Positions 35,063-44,574 of a stretch of 64,000 bases of DNA are shown one piece after another. Source of the stretch: AP-15 sp963795485 (GTDB lineage: Bacteria > Pseudomonadota > Alphaproteobacteria > ATCC43930 > CGMCC-115725); assembly GCA_963795485.1 (NCBI GenBank), contig CAWCIL010000008.1, forward strand, positions 868,001-932,000. Reading direction: 5' to 3'. Each line of letters begins with the position of its first letter. Position 1 is the stretch's first letter. Under the pieces are notes generated by a model. It did not search any database. It worked only from the letters and a program-made list of their open reading frames with translations, and had not been told where the DNA came from. Position numbers and translations under genes: made by a program.

Positions 35063-36443
35063 TCATTGCGGCCCGTCCAGCAGCGCCTTCGACCGCGCCT
35101 CGATCCGCGCCAGATTTTGTTGGAGCTGAGGCTGATCCGGAAAAGTGGCACTGAGGCGGCGGGCGATCTCCAGGCTCTCGCGCCAGATGCCGCGAGCCGC
35201 CTCCAGATCGCCGAGATCGCGCTCGACCTCCCCGACATAGTCGAGCGAGATCGACAGGTCGCGCAATGCCTGCGGCGTGTCGCCGACCGCCTCGCGCAGC
35301 CGGCGGCGCGATTCCAGGCTCTCGCGATAGGCGGTGCGGGCGGCCTCCAGATTGCCGAGGTCGCGCTCGACCTCCCCGACATTGTCGAGCGAGATCGACA
35401 GGTCGCGCAACGCCTGCGGGGTGTCGCCGACCGCCTCGCGCAGCCGGCGGCGCGATGTCCAGGCTCTCGCGCCAGGCGGTGCGGGCGGCCTCCAGATTGC
35501 CGAGATCGCGCTCGAACTGCCCGACACTTGTTCGAGCGAGACCGACAGATCGCGCAATGCCTGCGGGGTGTCGCCGACCGCCTCACGCAGCCGGCGGCAC
35601 AGATCGAGGCTCTCGCGATAGATGGCGCGGGCGGCTTCCGGATTGCCGAGATCGCGCTCGACCTGCCCGAGATTGTTTAGCGAGATCGACAGGTTGCGTG
35701 ACGCTTCGTTCCGCGCCTCAGATGGGCCGCCTACCGCGGCGGACTGCTGGCGCGCGATGTGCAACGTTTGGTTGGCAATGGCGCGAGCGACGGCCAGATC
35801 GCCGCGCTCCATCGCCGATGCGAAGGCGGCGAAGCCATCGCGCAGATCGATAGCGGCTGGGTCCTCCGCCCGTTGCAGCAACCGCGCCCATTCGAGCTCG
35901 GCCTGACCGGGCGGCGAATCGAGCGCCAGCGGAATTTCCCTGGCGAAATGGGGAACCTGGGTCTGCGGCGGGGCGGGCGTGGGCAATTCGGCGGTCAAGG
36001 AGCGCACCGCCCACAAATCGGGTGCCTCGACATAGACCCGGCGCTGCTCTTCCCTAGGCAGGATCAGGATCATCGGCCGCGCCACATCGCGTTCGAGCAG
36101 GAAACGCCGCTCGTTGAGCCGCTGGAGGGCCTGCCGGCGCGCCCGCGGCCAGCCCTCGCTGTCGGAGCCGCGCCTCAGCTCGACCCATAATGGGCCATGG
36201 CCGGGATCGGGGCGGGCGGCGAGGATCTGCTCGACCGCCGTCGGAACCTCCTTCGGCGTCCTCGCGGCGATCACGGTCAGCCGCAGGGTGCGCGGCTGCA
36301 GGCTTTCGGCCAATCGGTCGCGCAGAACTCGACCGGCTGCGGATGGCCGGCGAACAGAAACACCAGGGCGAAACCCTGCGCCCATTCGAGATGGGGCCGC
36401 AGGTGCGCCAGATCGCCTCAAGCGCCGGGCTAGTCGGTTCCAT
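35063..36443 (-). CDS. TPR-repeat protein, partner of P-loop NTPase (several frameshifts)
   Basis: Repaired length about 460 residues. The N-terminal region (LEWAQGFALVFLFAGHPQPVE, then RTLRLTVIAARTPKE, GPLWVELRRG, LNERRFLLERDV, MILILP and APDLWAVRSLTAELP) is a domain often seen with bacterial NTPase/TPR proteins. The C-terminal half holds about four 48-residue helical repeats (LREAVGDTPQALRDLSISL, GEVERDLGNLEAARTAYRES). Breaks lie near 36413, 36328, 35525 and 35455; at least two look like missing bases. Its ATG overlaps the NTPase stop, so the two work together. Confidence 0.7.
35200..35700 (-). repeat. 144-bp internal coding repeats
   Basis: Three to four near-identical 144-bp units encode the TPR-like repeats, sharing blocks such as GCCTGCGGGGTGTCGCCGAC and CTCGCGCAGCCGGCGGCGCG at the DNA level. 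Such similarity invites copy-number change by recombination and may also cause assembly errors. Confidence 0.75.
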
Positions 36444-37779
36444 CGCCGCTCACTTCGGCGCGCAGCAGCGGATGCACGTCGTACCAATCCTCGCCGTTGC
36501 GGTAGTGAAACAGATATTTTCCCTCCTGCAGGCGAGCAAAATCGGGCAGGGCGTCGAGGGTCGGAAGTTCAGCTTTGTGACTCGCGGTGATCTTACGCAA
36601 CCAAGCCCGGTCGTTTTCGGAAATCGGCAGCATGTCGGAGCGCACCGCGTCCTCGGCGTCGGTGATCAGCGCATCCGGCACCGGCAGCTGGCCCGATTGC
36701 AAGACCCGGGCGACGGCGAGGCGCAGCAAACGCAAATAATCACGCAAGTCTCCGCCGGAGCGCTGCGCGACACGCGAGAGCTGTGCATCCGTGAAGAAAT
36801 CGCGCCACCGCGGATATCGTCTTTCGACAACCTCGCGCATCCTGGCTAGGCCCGCAATGGAAAGCGTCGGCTCCGCTCCAATAGGGGGGCAGCTTTGGTA
36901 GATGCATACGCTGGGCAACGCATGGATACGTCCGCCCGAGTAAGCATGCCCGCTCATTAATTTAGAAAGATAGGGCGGTATCACATAGACGACGTCCAGC
37001 TCCTTAAAACGCAAACTGCGAGCATGAGAGGCAAACACCTTTTCCGCATTCTTGAACACTTCGCGGACATTCTCGCTGTCACCGACGCCGCGCAGGCGTT
37101 CGACCGAATCGACGATCAGCACGATCTTGCGGTTCGGCGACGCGCGCTGGGCCCTGACATATTGAACCGCCTCCAACGCGAAGTCCCGCGCCTGCCTGAC
37201 CAGCTGCTCGACCAGACCGCGGGTCTTGACCTGCAATTGCTCCTTGAAGGTCGGATTTTGCTGCAAGGCCGCCTTGAACTCGATCCAGCCGGCCGGGATC
37301 TTGATTTCGGTGAATTGCACATTGGCGTTCAAGAACGACTGGACCCGCTCGAAAAAGCTGGGCTTGCCCGGATTGTCGGCGAAGCGATCGGCGATCTTCT
37401 CGGAGAGGGCGCCGAGTATGCTGATCAAAAAGTCGGTGATTTCGATGTGCTGCGTCAAATTCAGGTATTCGGACATGTCCGCATAGAATACTTCGCAATC
37501 GAAATCATCCTGGCGCAGGATGGTCGCCAGCCGCAACAGCTCGGTGGTCTTGCCGGTGTCGCGGTTGCCGGTGAACAGATAGGCGCCGGCGCTGTCCGAC
37601 AGATCGATCTGGTTGGCCAGTTCCTGGACCGGGTCGCGCTCGGCCGCACCATGCAGGTTCTCGACGTATTTGTCGCGGCCGAGACCTTCGGCCACCAATT
37701 CGTCCTGGCCGAAATTGACCGGCTTATCAAAATTCAGCGCGTTGTAGAGCACCCTCGCGCGGGCGCGCAGCTCGCTCAT
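36430..37779 (-). CDS. P-loop NTPase (AAA/STAND-like), conflict-module candidate
   Basis: 449 residues. Walker A is GNRDTGKT (71-78) and Walker B KIVLIVDS (218-225), followed by VERLRG; a C-terminal helical region reads HPLLRAEV at the end. An N-terminal VNFGQDELVAEGLGR precedes the ATPase core. NTPases of this type occur next to TPR or effector genes in bacterial conflict and signalling systems. It precedes and overlaps the TPR gene. No effector domain (TIR, CHAT, nuclease) is visible in either protein. Confidence 0.75.
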   Translation of the reverse strand: MSELRARARVLYNALNFDKPVNFGQDELVAEGLGRDKYVENLHGAAERDPVQELANQIDLSDSAGAYLFTGNRDTGKTTELLRLATILRQDDFDCEVFYADMSEYLNLTQHIEITDFLISILGALSEKIADRFADNPGKPSFFERVQSFLNANVQFTEIKIPAGWIEFKAALQQNPTFKEQLQVKTRGLVEQLVRQARDFALEAVQYVRAQRASPNRKIVLIVDSVERLRGVGDSENVREVFKNAEKVFASHARSLRFKELDVVYVIPPYLSKLMSGHAYSGGRIHALPSVCIYQSCPPIGAEPTLSIAGLARMREVVERRYPRWRDFFTDAQLSRVAQRSGGDLRDYLRLLRLAVARVLQSGQLPVPDALITDAEDAVRSDMLPISENDRAWLRKITASHKAELPTLDALPDFARLQEGKYLFHYRNGEDWYDVHPLLRAEVSGDGTD

Positions 37780-37933
37780 CGCTCGATCCGCAAGAAATAT
37801 CGCTCGGTTATATTGGATCGGCTGGCCCGATTGCCACCGCGGTTCGGCGAGTGAGGCCGGCGGCCGGTTGTGCCATGCTGCGGGTGCTACGGGTGCTGCG
37901 GGTGCTGCGGGCCGGGCGAATGGCGGTGCGAGG

Positions 37934-38344
37934 ATGAGCGAAATCTACGAGGTGCCGCTGCGGGTGCAGACCTACGACATCGACTTTGCCGGCATCGTCA
38001 GCAATATCGTGTTCGTCCGCTGGCTCGAGGATCTGCGGCTGGGGCTGATGGAGGAGGCCTATCCGCTGGTCCGGGCATTGGCCGAGGACGTGGCGCCGAT
38101 CCTGCTGTCGACGCGGATTGCCTATCGCCGGCCGGTGACGATCGCCGACCGGCTGGTGGGGCGGATCCGGGTGGCCGGGCTCGGCCGGGTGCGCGGGCGG
38201 CTCGCCGCCGAATTCACGGTCGCCGGCGCGGTCCATGCCGAGGCCGAGCAGGAGGGGCTGTTCATGCGGCTGTCGACCCGCCGGCCGATCGCGATCCCGG
38301 AGCCGATCCGCCGCCGGCACCGTGGGCGAGCACCGGGGGGATGA
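37934..38344 (+). CDS. YbgC/FadM-type acyl-CoA thioesterase
   Basis: 136 residues, hotdog fold 4-hydroxybenzoyl-CoA thioesterase type. VQTYDIDFAGIVSNIVFVRW holds the conserved Asp and the pattern DxDxxGxVxN. Hydrolyses acyl-CoA or acyl-ACP thioesters. ATG 37934 (MSEIYEVPL) is preferred because the upstream frame is low-complexity GCTGCGGGT repeats. Its stop overlaps tadA by four bases. Confidence 0.82.
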   Translation: MSEIYEVPLRVQTYDIDFAGIVSNIVFVRWLEDLRLGLMEEAYPLVRALAEDVAPILLSTRIAYRRPVTIADRLVGRIRVAGLGRVRGRLAAEFTVAGAVHAEAEQEGLFMRLSTRRPIAIPEPIRRRHRGRAPGG

Positions 38345-38793
38345 GCGCCGGCGCGTCGCCGATGGCGTTGGCGCTGGCCGAGGCCGAGGCCGCAGCGGCC
38401 CGGGGCGAGGTGCCGGTCGGCGCGGTGCTGCTCGACGGCGACGGCAAAATTGTCGCCGCCGCGGGTAACCGGGTCGAGGCCGACCGCGACCCCTTCGCAC
38501 ATGCCGAGATGCTGGTGCTGCGCGCCGGAGCGAAGCGGCTGGGGACGAAGCATCTGACCGGCTGCGATCTGTGGGTCACGCTCGAACCTTGCGCGATGTG
38601 CGCTGCGGCGGTGGCACTGGCGCGGCTGCGCCGGCTTTATTTCGGCGCCTGGGACGCGAAGGGCGGGGCGGTCGAGCACGGCCCACGCCTGTTCGATCAA
38701 CCGACCGTGCATCACCGCCCGGAGGTCTATGGCGGCATCGAGGAGCGCCGCTGCGCCGCATTGCTGCGGAGCTTTTTTCGCGAGCGGCGGTAA
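38341..38793 (+). CDS. tadA: tRNA adenosine(34) deaminase
   Basis: 150 residues, zinc cytidine-deaminase fold. HAE (H54-E56) and PCAMC (C84, C87) supply zinc ligands and the catalytic Glu; GEVPVGAVLLDGDGK and PRLFDQPTVHHRPEVYGG are TadA-like. It converts wobble A34 to inosine in tRNA-Arg. Translationally coupled to the thioesterase gene. Confidence 0.88.
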   Translation: MSAGASPMALALAEAEAAAARGEVPVGAVLLDGDGKIVAAAGNRVEADRDPFAHAEMLVLRAGAKRLGTKHLTGCDLWVTLEPCAMCAAAVALARLRRLYFGAWDAKGGAVEHGPRLFDQPTVHHRPEVYGGIEERRCAALLRSFFRERR

Positions 38794-38858
38794 GGCCGAG
38801 TTCCCTTTTCTCGGGTCGGGCCCTGGCCGCGACGCCCCCAGACCTCACCAGAGACAGG

Positions 38859-39471
38859 CTAAATATCCCTGCCGGTGTAGCGTTGGCGCTCCGCCGCGAT
38901 TTCGTCGGGGGTATAGGCCGGCGCCTTTTCGTCAAAACCGGTCCAGCCGCGTTCGCGGTACGCCGCACCACGCGCCGCCGGGTCCACCCAATTATAGCGT
39001 TCGCAGGATTTCACGGGCCGCCGGCGCGCGCGCGTCGTCGACCCGCGCAGTGACCAGGGTGCCGCCGCGACGCACCCCTTCGGCATAAAAATTGGCATCG
39101 CGTTCCGGCACCCCGGCGCCGGTGAGCGAGCCGACCAGCCCGCCGGCCGCACCGCCGACAACGGCGCCGCCCACCGCGCCGACCGCCGTCGCCACCAGCC
39201 AGCCGGCGGCAACGACCGGGCCGACCCCCGGGATCGCCAGCAGGCCGAGGCCGGTCAAGAGGCCGCCGACGCCGCCAACCGCGGCCCCGATGCCGGCTCC
39301 CGTTCCGGCGTCGGCGCCGGCGTTCGACGCGCGCTCCCGGTCGTAACGGTTGTCGACATTGTTCGACACGATGCTGATCTCGGAGTGCGGGACGCCGGCT
39401 GCTTCAAGGGCGTCAACGGCCGACACCGCTGCATCGTAGGTATCGTAAAGGGCCGTCACGGTCTGGGTCAT
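38859..39471 (-). CDS. Glycine-rich general stress-type protein (frameshifted)
   Basis: About 203 residues when repaired. N-terminal ferredoxin-like fold (VTALYDTYDAAVSAVDALEA, SEISIVSNN), then a Gly-rich hydrophobic middle with zipper repeats (GIGAAVGGVGGLLTGLG), then VYAEGVRRGG-like NFYAEGVRRGGTLVTARVDD and a tail RYNWVDPAARGAAYRERGW. The tail is in another frame; removing one base near 39000 gives EILRRYNWVDP. Such proteins are common in soil alphaproteobacteria; function unknown. GAGGAA precedes the ATG. Confidence 0.75.
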
Positions 39472-39524
39472 CTCAGGTTCCTCAGCATGTCATGAAAATG
39501 TTTCGGTAATCCCAAGCGCATCGA

Positions 39525-39854
39525 CTATTTGGGGACGACATTGCCCTGGTAGTCGAGTGCAACCGGGACATTGGCTTTTCCGTTGTAAGCCATGCCCCGC
39601 CAGATACCGTCCTTGTCTTTCGCCAAATTGGCGATGTGGGTGTAGCCTGCCCTTCCGATGCGGGCTTTCGCCTGCGCCTCGGTAAAGCTGTTGGCACCAA
39701 CGGCGGGGGCTCCCGAATTGTTCGCGTTGCTGGTGACGACTGCGGGGGTGCTGGGGTGGGGGTTGGCCTCGGGCGGCGTGTTCTGTGCGAAAGCGCCGTG
39801 CCCGATAACCCCGGTCATCGCGGTTACGACGGCCGCAGCCAATAGGCGTTTCAT
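39525..39854 (-). CDS. Small secreted protein, PepSY-like
   Basis: 109 residues: signal peptide MKRLLAAAVVTAMTGVIG ending GAFAQ, an Asn/Pro/Ser linker, then SFTEAQAKARIGRAGYTHIA and a WRGMAYNGKANVPVALDYQG hairpin. This resembles small periplasmic PepSY-type proteins; function unknown. GGGAG precedes ATG 39854. Confidence 0.72.
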   Translation of the reverse strand: MKRLLAAAVVTAMTGVIGHGAFAQNTPPEANPHPSTPAVVTSNANNSGAPAVGANSFTEAQAKARIGRAGYTHIANLAKDKDGIWRGMAYNGKANVPVALDYQGNVVPK

Positions 39855-40148
39855 GTCCTGCTCCCTATTTGTTTCATTGCTCAGCACCTGAACAATCTTT
39901 TGGCACGGCTTGTTCCGGATGGCCGAAAATAGAATTGTTCGCATCTTCGATCCGATCGCGGAGCGCGATCCGGGACCACCCGGCGCGGAGCTCAACCTTC
40001 TCGTAAGCAAATCCGGGAGAGAGAATGCCGACGCGGGCAGCGGACCGGGCCCGCTATGTCGACGCGATCGGCGGCATGGCCAATATCGATCGTGCGGCGA
40101 GTGTGCTAGGATCGTTTGGGATGAATCCCGGCTCGCTGCGAGGCTCGC

Positions 40149-40556
40149 ATGCAGGACAAGCTGACGCTCATTCGCCATGCCGATCGGCCGCAGGTGGCGT
40201 TTGCCGGCGGCGCCAGCTACTGCCCGGTCATCGGCGACGACACCGGCGAGGGCCTGCCAATTCGCACCGGGATCCAGGTGTCGCCGCCGGGCTATTGCAC
40301 GCCGCTGCACTCGCACCCCTATGTCGAAGCGCTGACCGTGCTCGCCGGAACCGGCGAGGCGTGGCTCGACGGCGAGGACGACGTGGTGCGGCTGGAGCCC
40401 GGGGTCACCGTGCTGCTGCCGGCCCGCCGGGTGCATGGGTTTCGCACGACCGGGGAGCGGCCGCTGGTGACTTTCGGCATCCATGCCTCGGGGCGGCGCA
40501 TCGTCGACTATGAGACGCCGCCGCAGGAGCCGGTAATTCAGTCGCCGAACGGCTAA
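40149..40556 (+). CDS. Cupin domain protein
   Basis: 135 residues. Cupin motif 1 is PLHSHPYVEALTVLAGTGEA (H, H, E ligands) and motif 2 is LPARRVHGFRTTGERPLV. PVIGDDTGEGLPIRTGIQVS precedes it. Probably binds a divalent metal; substrate unknown. It is followed 48 bases later by a RidA-type gene with the same direction. Confidence 0.83.
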   Translation: MQDKLTLIRHADRPQVAFAGGASYCPVIGDDTGEGLPIRTGIQVSPPGYCTPLHSHPYVEALTVLAGTGEAWLDGEDDVVRLEPGVTVLLPARRVHGFRTTGERPLVTFGIHASGRRIVDYETPPQEPVIQSPNG

Positions 40557-40604
40557 CCTCGGCAAATCGCCGGCACCGACGGGCATTGACAGAGGAGGGG
40601 AGCC

Positions 40605-40964
40605 ATGGACATCCGCCGCATCGACCTGACCCAGCCGCCAGGGCCCCGGATGAGCCGGTGCGTCGTTCGCGGCGACACGGTCTATCTCGCCGGGCTGACC
40701 GCCGGCGACACCGCGCAGGACGTGAAGGGCCAGACCCGGCAGATCCTCGACAAGATCGACGCCTATCTGGCGCAGGCCGGGACCGGCAAGTCGAACCTGC
40801 TGTCGGCCAATCTGTGGCTCAAGGACATGGCGCTCTTCGCCGAGATGAATTCGGTGTGGAACGCCTGGGTCGACCCCGAGAACCCGCCGGCCCGCGCCTG
40901 CGTCCGGGCCGACCTGGCCCGCCCCGAGATTTTGGTCGAAATCATGGTGACCGCGGCGAAATAG
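40605..40964 (+). CDS. RidA family protein
   Basis: 119 residues. RVVRGDTVYLAG-like CVVRGDTVYLAGLTAGD, QTRQILDKIDAYLAQAGTGK, LLSANLWLKDM and RACVRADLARPEILVEI follow the RidA/YjgF/YER057c pattern, with the conserved Arg in ARACVRA. RidA proteins deaminate reactive imines or enamines. AGGAGG lies before the ATG. Confidence 0.88.
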   Translation: MDIRRIDLTQPPGPRMSRCVVRGDTVYLAGLTAGDTAQDVKGQTRQILDKIDAYLAQAGTGKSNLLSANLWLKDMALFAEMNSVWNAWVDPENPPARACVRADLARPEILVEIMVTAAK

Positions 40965-40989
40965 TCGATCTGCGCGGCGGTCGCCGCCG

Positions 40990-42210
40990 GTGAGCCCCGA
41001 CGCGATGGCTTCCGCCGCGCTGGTGCTGTCGGTGCTGGCCTTGGCGGCCGGGATCGTGCTGCTGCTGCGCTTTGGCGCGCTGGCCCGGCGCAGCGGGGGG
41101 CCGATCGAGCCGGCGCTGACCCGCCTCGACCAGGGCTGGCGCGACGAGCTGACGCGCAGCCGGGGCCTCGCCGCCGAGGAGGCCCGTCAGCTGCGCGCGG
41201 AAGTGACCGGGGCGGTGATCCGGCTTGGCGATTCGCTGCAGCGCACGGTCGAGGGCCGGCTCGAGGCGATGCGCGCCGACAATGCCGAAAAGCTCGAGGC
41301 GATGCGCGCAACGGTCGACGAAAAGCTGCACAAGACGCTCGAAGACCGGCTCGGCGCCAGCTTCAAGCTGGTCAGCGACCAGCTCGAGCAGGTGTTCAAG
41401 AGCGTGGGCGAGATGCAGGCGCTGGCGGCCGGCGTCGGCGACCTGAAGCGGGTGCTGACCAATGTCAAGGCGCGCGGTACCTGGGGCGAGGTGTCGCTCG
41501 GCGGCATCCTCGCCGAGGTGCTGACCGCCGAGCAGTACGATCGGAATGTCGAGATTTGTCCCGGCAGCAACCAGCGGGTCGAATTCGCGATCCGCCTGCC
41601 CGGAGCGGAAGGCGACGGCCCGCTGTGGCTGCCGATCGACGCCAAATTCCCGATCGAGGATTACGAGCGCCTGTCGGACGCCGCCGAACGCGCCGACGGG
41701 CCGACAGTCGAGACCGCGGCCAAGGCGATCGAGGCGCGCATCCGTCAGGCGGCGCGCGACATCTGCACGAAATACGTGGCGCCACCGCACTCGACCGATT
41801 TTGCGCTGCTGTTTTTGCCGACCGAAGGGCTCTATGCCGAGATTGTGCGGCGCCCGGGGCTGGTCGACTCGTTGCAGCGCGACTGGCGGGTCGTGGTCGC
41901 GGGCCCGACCACCCTCCTCGCGTTGGTCAACAGCCTGCGCATGGGGTTTCGCAGCTTGGCGATCCAGAAGCGCTCGAGCGAGGTGTGGCAGGTCTTGCGC
42001 GCGGTCAAGACCGAGTTCGAGAAGTACGGCGACATTCTCGACAAAGTGCAGAAGAAGCTGCACGAGGCCTCGAAAACGATCGAGGAGGTCGCCGTCCGAC
42101 GCCGCCAGATCGACCGCAGGCTCGCTGGCGTTGAAACCCTGCCCGAGGGCGAGACGAAGCTGCTGCTGCGGCTCGACGGCGCGGCGGAAGTGCCGGCGCT
42201 CGACGCCTGA
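40990..42210 (+). CDS. rmuC: DNA recombination protein RmuC
   Basis: 406 residues. N-terminal membrane anchor (AALVLSVLALAAGIVLLLR), a coiled coil (about 45-160), then the nuclease-like RmuC domain: KARGTWGEVSLGGILAEVLT, LPIDAKFPIEDYERL, YVAPPHSTDFALLFLPTEGLY and GPTTLLALVNSLRMGF. RmuC limits inversion at short repeats. GTG 40990 is used; ATG 41005 is an alternative. Confidence 0.9.
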   Translation: MSPDAMASAALVLSVLALAAGIVLLLRFGALARRSGGPIEPALTRLDQGWRDELTRSRGLAAEEARQLRAEVTGAVIRLGDSLQRTVEGRLEAMRADNAEKLEAMRATVDEKLHKTLEDRLGASFKLVSDQLEQVFKSVGEMQALAAGVGDLKRVLTNVKARGTWGEVSLGGILAEVLTAEQYDRNVEICPGSNQRVEFAIRLPGAEGDGPLWLPIDAKFPIEDYERLSDAAERADGPTVETAAKAIEARIRQAARDICTKYVAPPHSTDFALLFLPTEGLYAEIVRRPGLVDSLQRDWRVVVAGPTTLLALVNSLRMGFRSLAIQKRSSEVWQVLRAVKTEFEKYGDILDKVQKKLHEASKTIEEVAVRRRQIDRRLAGVETLPEGETKLLLRLDGAAEVPALDA

Positions 42211-42240
42211 GCCGCGCGCGACGCGTGCAGTCGGGGCCGG

Positions 42241-42447
42241 CTACTCCAGCTCGATCTCGCCTTCGATGACGTGCTCCAACCCGATCTCGGGGACGGACAA
42301 GGTCATTCGCGGCTTCAGGACGGCGTCGGCCGCGAGCGTGCCATCGGCCAGCGCGGCGCGCACCGCGCGCTCGACCTCGCGCTGCGAGGTCACCCCGACG
42401 ACCTTTAGAAAGCTGCGGATGTCGATGTTGAAGCGGTCTTCGTTCAT
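42241..42447 (-). CDS. DUF6494 family small protein
   Basis: 68 residues: MNEDRFNIDIRSFLKVVGVT, REVERAVRAAL and LEHVIEGEIELE match the conserved small DUF6494 family of alpha- and other proteobacteria. No function is known. GAGGAG precedes the ATG. It is convergent with rmuC. Confidence 0.82.
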   Translation of the reverse strand: MNEDRFNIDIRSFLKVVGVTSQREVERAVRAALADGTLAADAVLKPRMTLSVPEIGLEHVIEGEIELE

Positions 42448-42591
42448 CGTTATCGCTCCTCTGCGCGGCGGCCGGGTTGCGTCGCACCCCCGGCTGAAGT
42501 AGATCCGCTGGCCGCGGCCCGCAACTCTACACCACCCCCCGAACTCTACACCCCGACCTGAACCTTTCCCCGACGCGATGTCCCCCGATTT

Positions 42592-43737
42592 ATGCCGGTC
42601 TCGATGACGGCGCTCGACCTCGGTTCGGCGAGCGGGCCGATGGCGGCCTACCGCGCGCTGCGCCAGGCGGGCCGGCTCGGCCCCGACGCGGCCCAGCAGC
42701 TGGCGGTCGAACGGCTGCAGAGCCTCTATCGGGCGCTCCTCGACTACCATCCCAAATCCGGTCTGCACGGCTGGCTCGCCCGCTTTGGCCTTGCCGAGCA
42801 CAACGGCGACCACGCGCCCGTTGGGCTCTATCTGTGCGGTCCGGTCGGGCGCGGCAAATCGATGCTGATGGATCTGTTTTTCGCTACGGCGCCCGGCGGG
42901 CGCAAGCGGCGGGTGCATTTTCATGCCTTCATGCTCGAAGTGCACGATCGCATCGAACAGGAGCGGCGCGAGAAGACCCGCGAGCCGATCGCCAAGGTCG
43001 CCGCCGACATCGCCGCCGAGGCCGCACTCTTGTGCTTTGACGAATTCCAGGTCGACAACATCGCCGACGCGATGATCCTCGACCGCCTGTTCACCGCGCT
43101 GTTCGAGGCCGGGATCGTGGTGGTGGCGACCTCGAACCTGGCTCCCGACGAGCTCTACCGGCACGGACTGCACCGCGAGCGGTTCCTGCCGTTTGTCGCG
43201 CTTCTCAAACGCCGGCTCTATGTGCTCGAGCTCGACAGCGGCCGCGACTATCGCCTCGCCCGGATCGAGGGAAAGCGGGTCTATCATTATCCGCTCGGCG
43301 AAAGCGCGCATCAGGCGCTGAACGCCACTTTTGCCGAGCTGAGCGACGGCGCATCGGGCGAACCCGCCAGCCTGCTCGTCAAGGGCCGCACTCTCGTCGT
43401 CCCGCGCGCGGCGCGCAACCTCGCCTGGTTCGGCTTTGCCGAGCTGTGCGCCCGGCCGCTGGGCGCCGCCGATTACCTGGCGATCGCCGAGCGTTTCGCC
43501 GCGATCATCGTCGAGGGCATCCCGCGTCTCGGGCAGGAAGAGCGCAACGAAGCACGGCGCTTCAACATCCTGATCGACACGCTCTACGAGGCGCGCACCC
43601 TCTTGATCGCCTCGGCCGAAGTGCCGCCCGAAGAAATCTTCGTCGCCGGCGACGGCGCCTTCGAGTTCCAGCGCACGGTCTCGCGCCTCAACGAGATGCA
43701 GAGCGCGGAATACATCGCCAACCGCCCGCGGCGCTAG
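42592..43737 (+). CDS. zapE: Cell division protein ZapE (AFG1-like ATPase)
   Basis: 381 residues. Walker A GPVGRGKS (83-90), Walker B LLCFDEFQVDNIADAMIL, and the sensor-like VATSNLAPDELY; LARFGLAEHNG and FHAFMLEVHDRI are family-specific. ZapE binds the FtsZ ring in an ATP-dependent way; mitochondrial AFG1 is related. It starts at ATG 42592, with ATG 42604 also possible. Confidence 0.9.
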   Translation: MPVSMTALDLGSASGPMAAYRALRQAGRLGPDAAQQLAVERLQSLYRALLDYHPKSGLHGWLARFGLAEHNGDHAPVGLYLCGPVGRGKSMLMDLFFATAPGGRKRRVHFHAFMLEVHDRIEQERREKTREPIAKVAADIAAEAALLCFDEFQVDNIADAMILDRLFTALFEAGIVVVATSNLAPDELYRHGLHRERFLPFVALLKRRLYVLELDSGRDYRLARIEGKRVYHYPLGESAHQALNATFAELSDGASGEPASLLVKGRTLVVPRAARNLAWFGFAELCARPLGAADYLAIAERFAAIIVEGIPRLGQEERNEARRFNILIDTLYEARTLLIASAEVPPEEIFVAGDGAFEFQRTVSRLNEMQSAEYIANRPRR

Positions 43738-44085
43738 CTATCGCCGCGACGCGACGGCGGGAACCCGGGGGCGAACGACCCGGCGGTGCCGCCTTGGTCA
43801 AGCCAGGGGCAGGCTGTGGACCCTTCCTTGCCGGCCTGTGGAAGAATCTCGCCTTTAGCGAATTGTCACTCCGGGATGCCCCAATGGGACAGGCCCGGAA
43901 CCCATGCACACAGCGGCTCGCCGATATATCTTGCAAGCCGGTGTTCATCGGTGCCGGGCTCGCCGGCCGAGCCCGCGCCCGATCAGTTCGTCAATTCCCG
44001 CCAGCCCTTCGCGGGGGTGACGCGCAATCATGCGACCTGATCAAGTCAGGCGCCACGCCTCGCCCCGCACTCAACGGAATGTGGT
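43738..44085. other. Intergenic region with repeat elements
   Basis: About 350 bases without a gene. It holds at least two common-looking intergenic repeats: 43871-43916 (CCGGGATGCCCC...GGCCCGGAACCCATGCACAC) and about 44000-44030 (TTCCCGCCAGCCCTTCGCGG). Both resemble widespread alphaproteobacterial intergenic sequences. No coding frame is convincing. Confidence 0.5.
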
Positions 44086-44574
44086 CTAACCCAGCGACTT
44101 CAGCATTGCGTCGGCGCTGGAGGCCTCGACCTGGCCCGGCGCGCTCTCGAGGTTCAGGGATTTGACGACGCCGTTGTCGACCAGCATCGAATAGCGCTTC
44201 GATCGCACCCCGAGGCCGCCTTTGCTCAGATCGAGCTCGAGCCCGAGCGCGCGGGCGAATTCGCCGCTGCCGTCGGCCAGCATCGTGACCTTCCCGGCGG
44301 TTTTCTGGTCCTTGCCCCAGGCGCCCATCACCGCGGGATCGTTGACCGCGACGCAGGCAACCTCGTCGACCCCCTTGCCCTTGATGTCGGCCGCCTTGTC
44401 GACGAAACCCGGCAGATGGCGCTGCGAGCAGGCCGGGGTGAAGGCGCCCGGCACCGCGAACAGGACGATTTTTCGGCCGCGGAAGAACTCGTCGGTGGTG
44501 ACCTCTTTCGGCCCCTCCGGGGTGACTTGCCGCAGCGTCGCCGATGGCAGCTTGTCGCCGACCTTGATCGTCAT
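44086..44574 (-). CDS. Peroxiredoxin (Prx5-type)
   Basis: 162 residues. The peroxidatic Cys is C49 in VPGAFTPACSQRHLPGF; KVGDKLP, FRGRKIVLFA, CVAVNDPAVMGAW and RSKRYSMLVDNGVVK are Prx5 features. It reduces hydroperoxides with thiol donors. ATG 44574 has GGAGGA upstream; longer forms add a non-family tail. Confidence 0.92.
   Translation of the reverse strand: MTIKVGDKLPSATLRQVTPEGPKEVTTDEFFRGRKIVLFAVPGAFTPACSQRHLPGFVDKAADIKGKGVDEVACVAVNDPAVMGAWGKDQKTAGKVTMLADGSGEFARALGLELDLSKGGLGVRSKRYSMLVDNGVVKSLNLESAPGQVEASSADAMLKSLG

Noticed and set aside
37870..37910. GCTGCGGGT short repeats before the YbgC-type gene
   Set aside because: Low-complexity 9-bp repetition in GC-rich DNA; too short and imperfect to claim function.
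39910..40164. 84-residue frame before the cupin gene
   Set aside because: No conserved motif and no clear start signal; likely non-coding leader.
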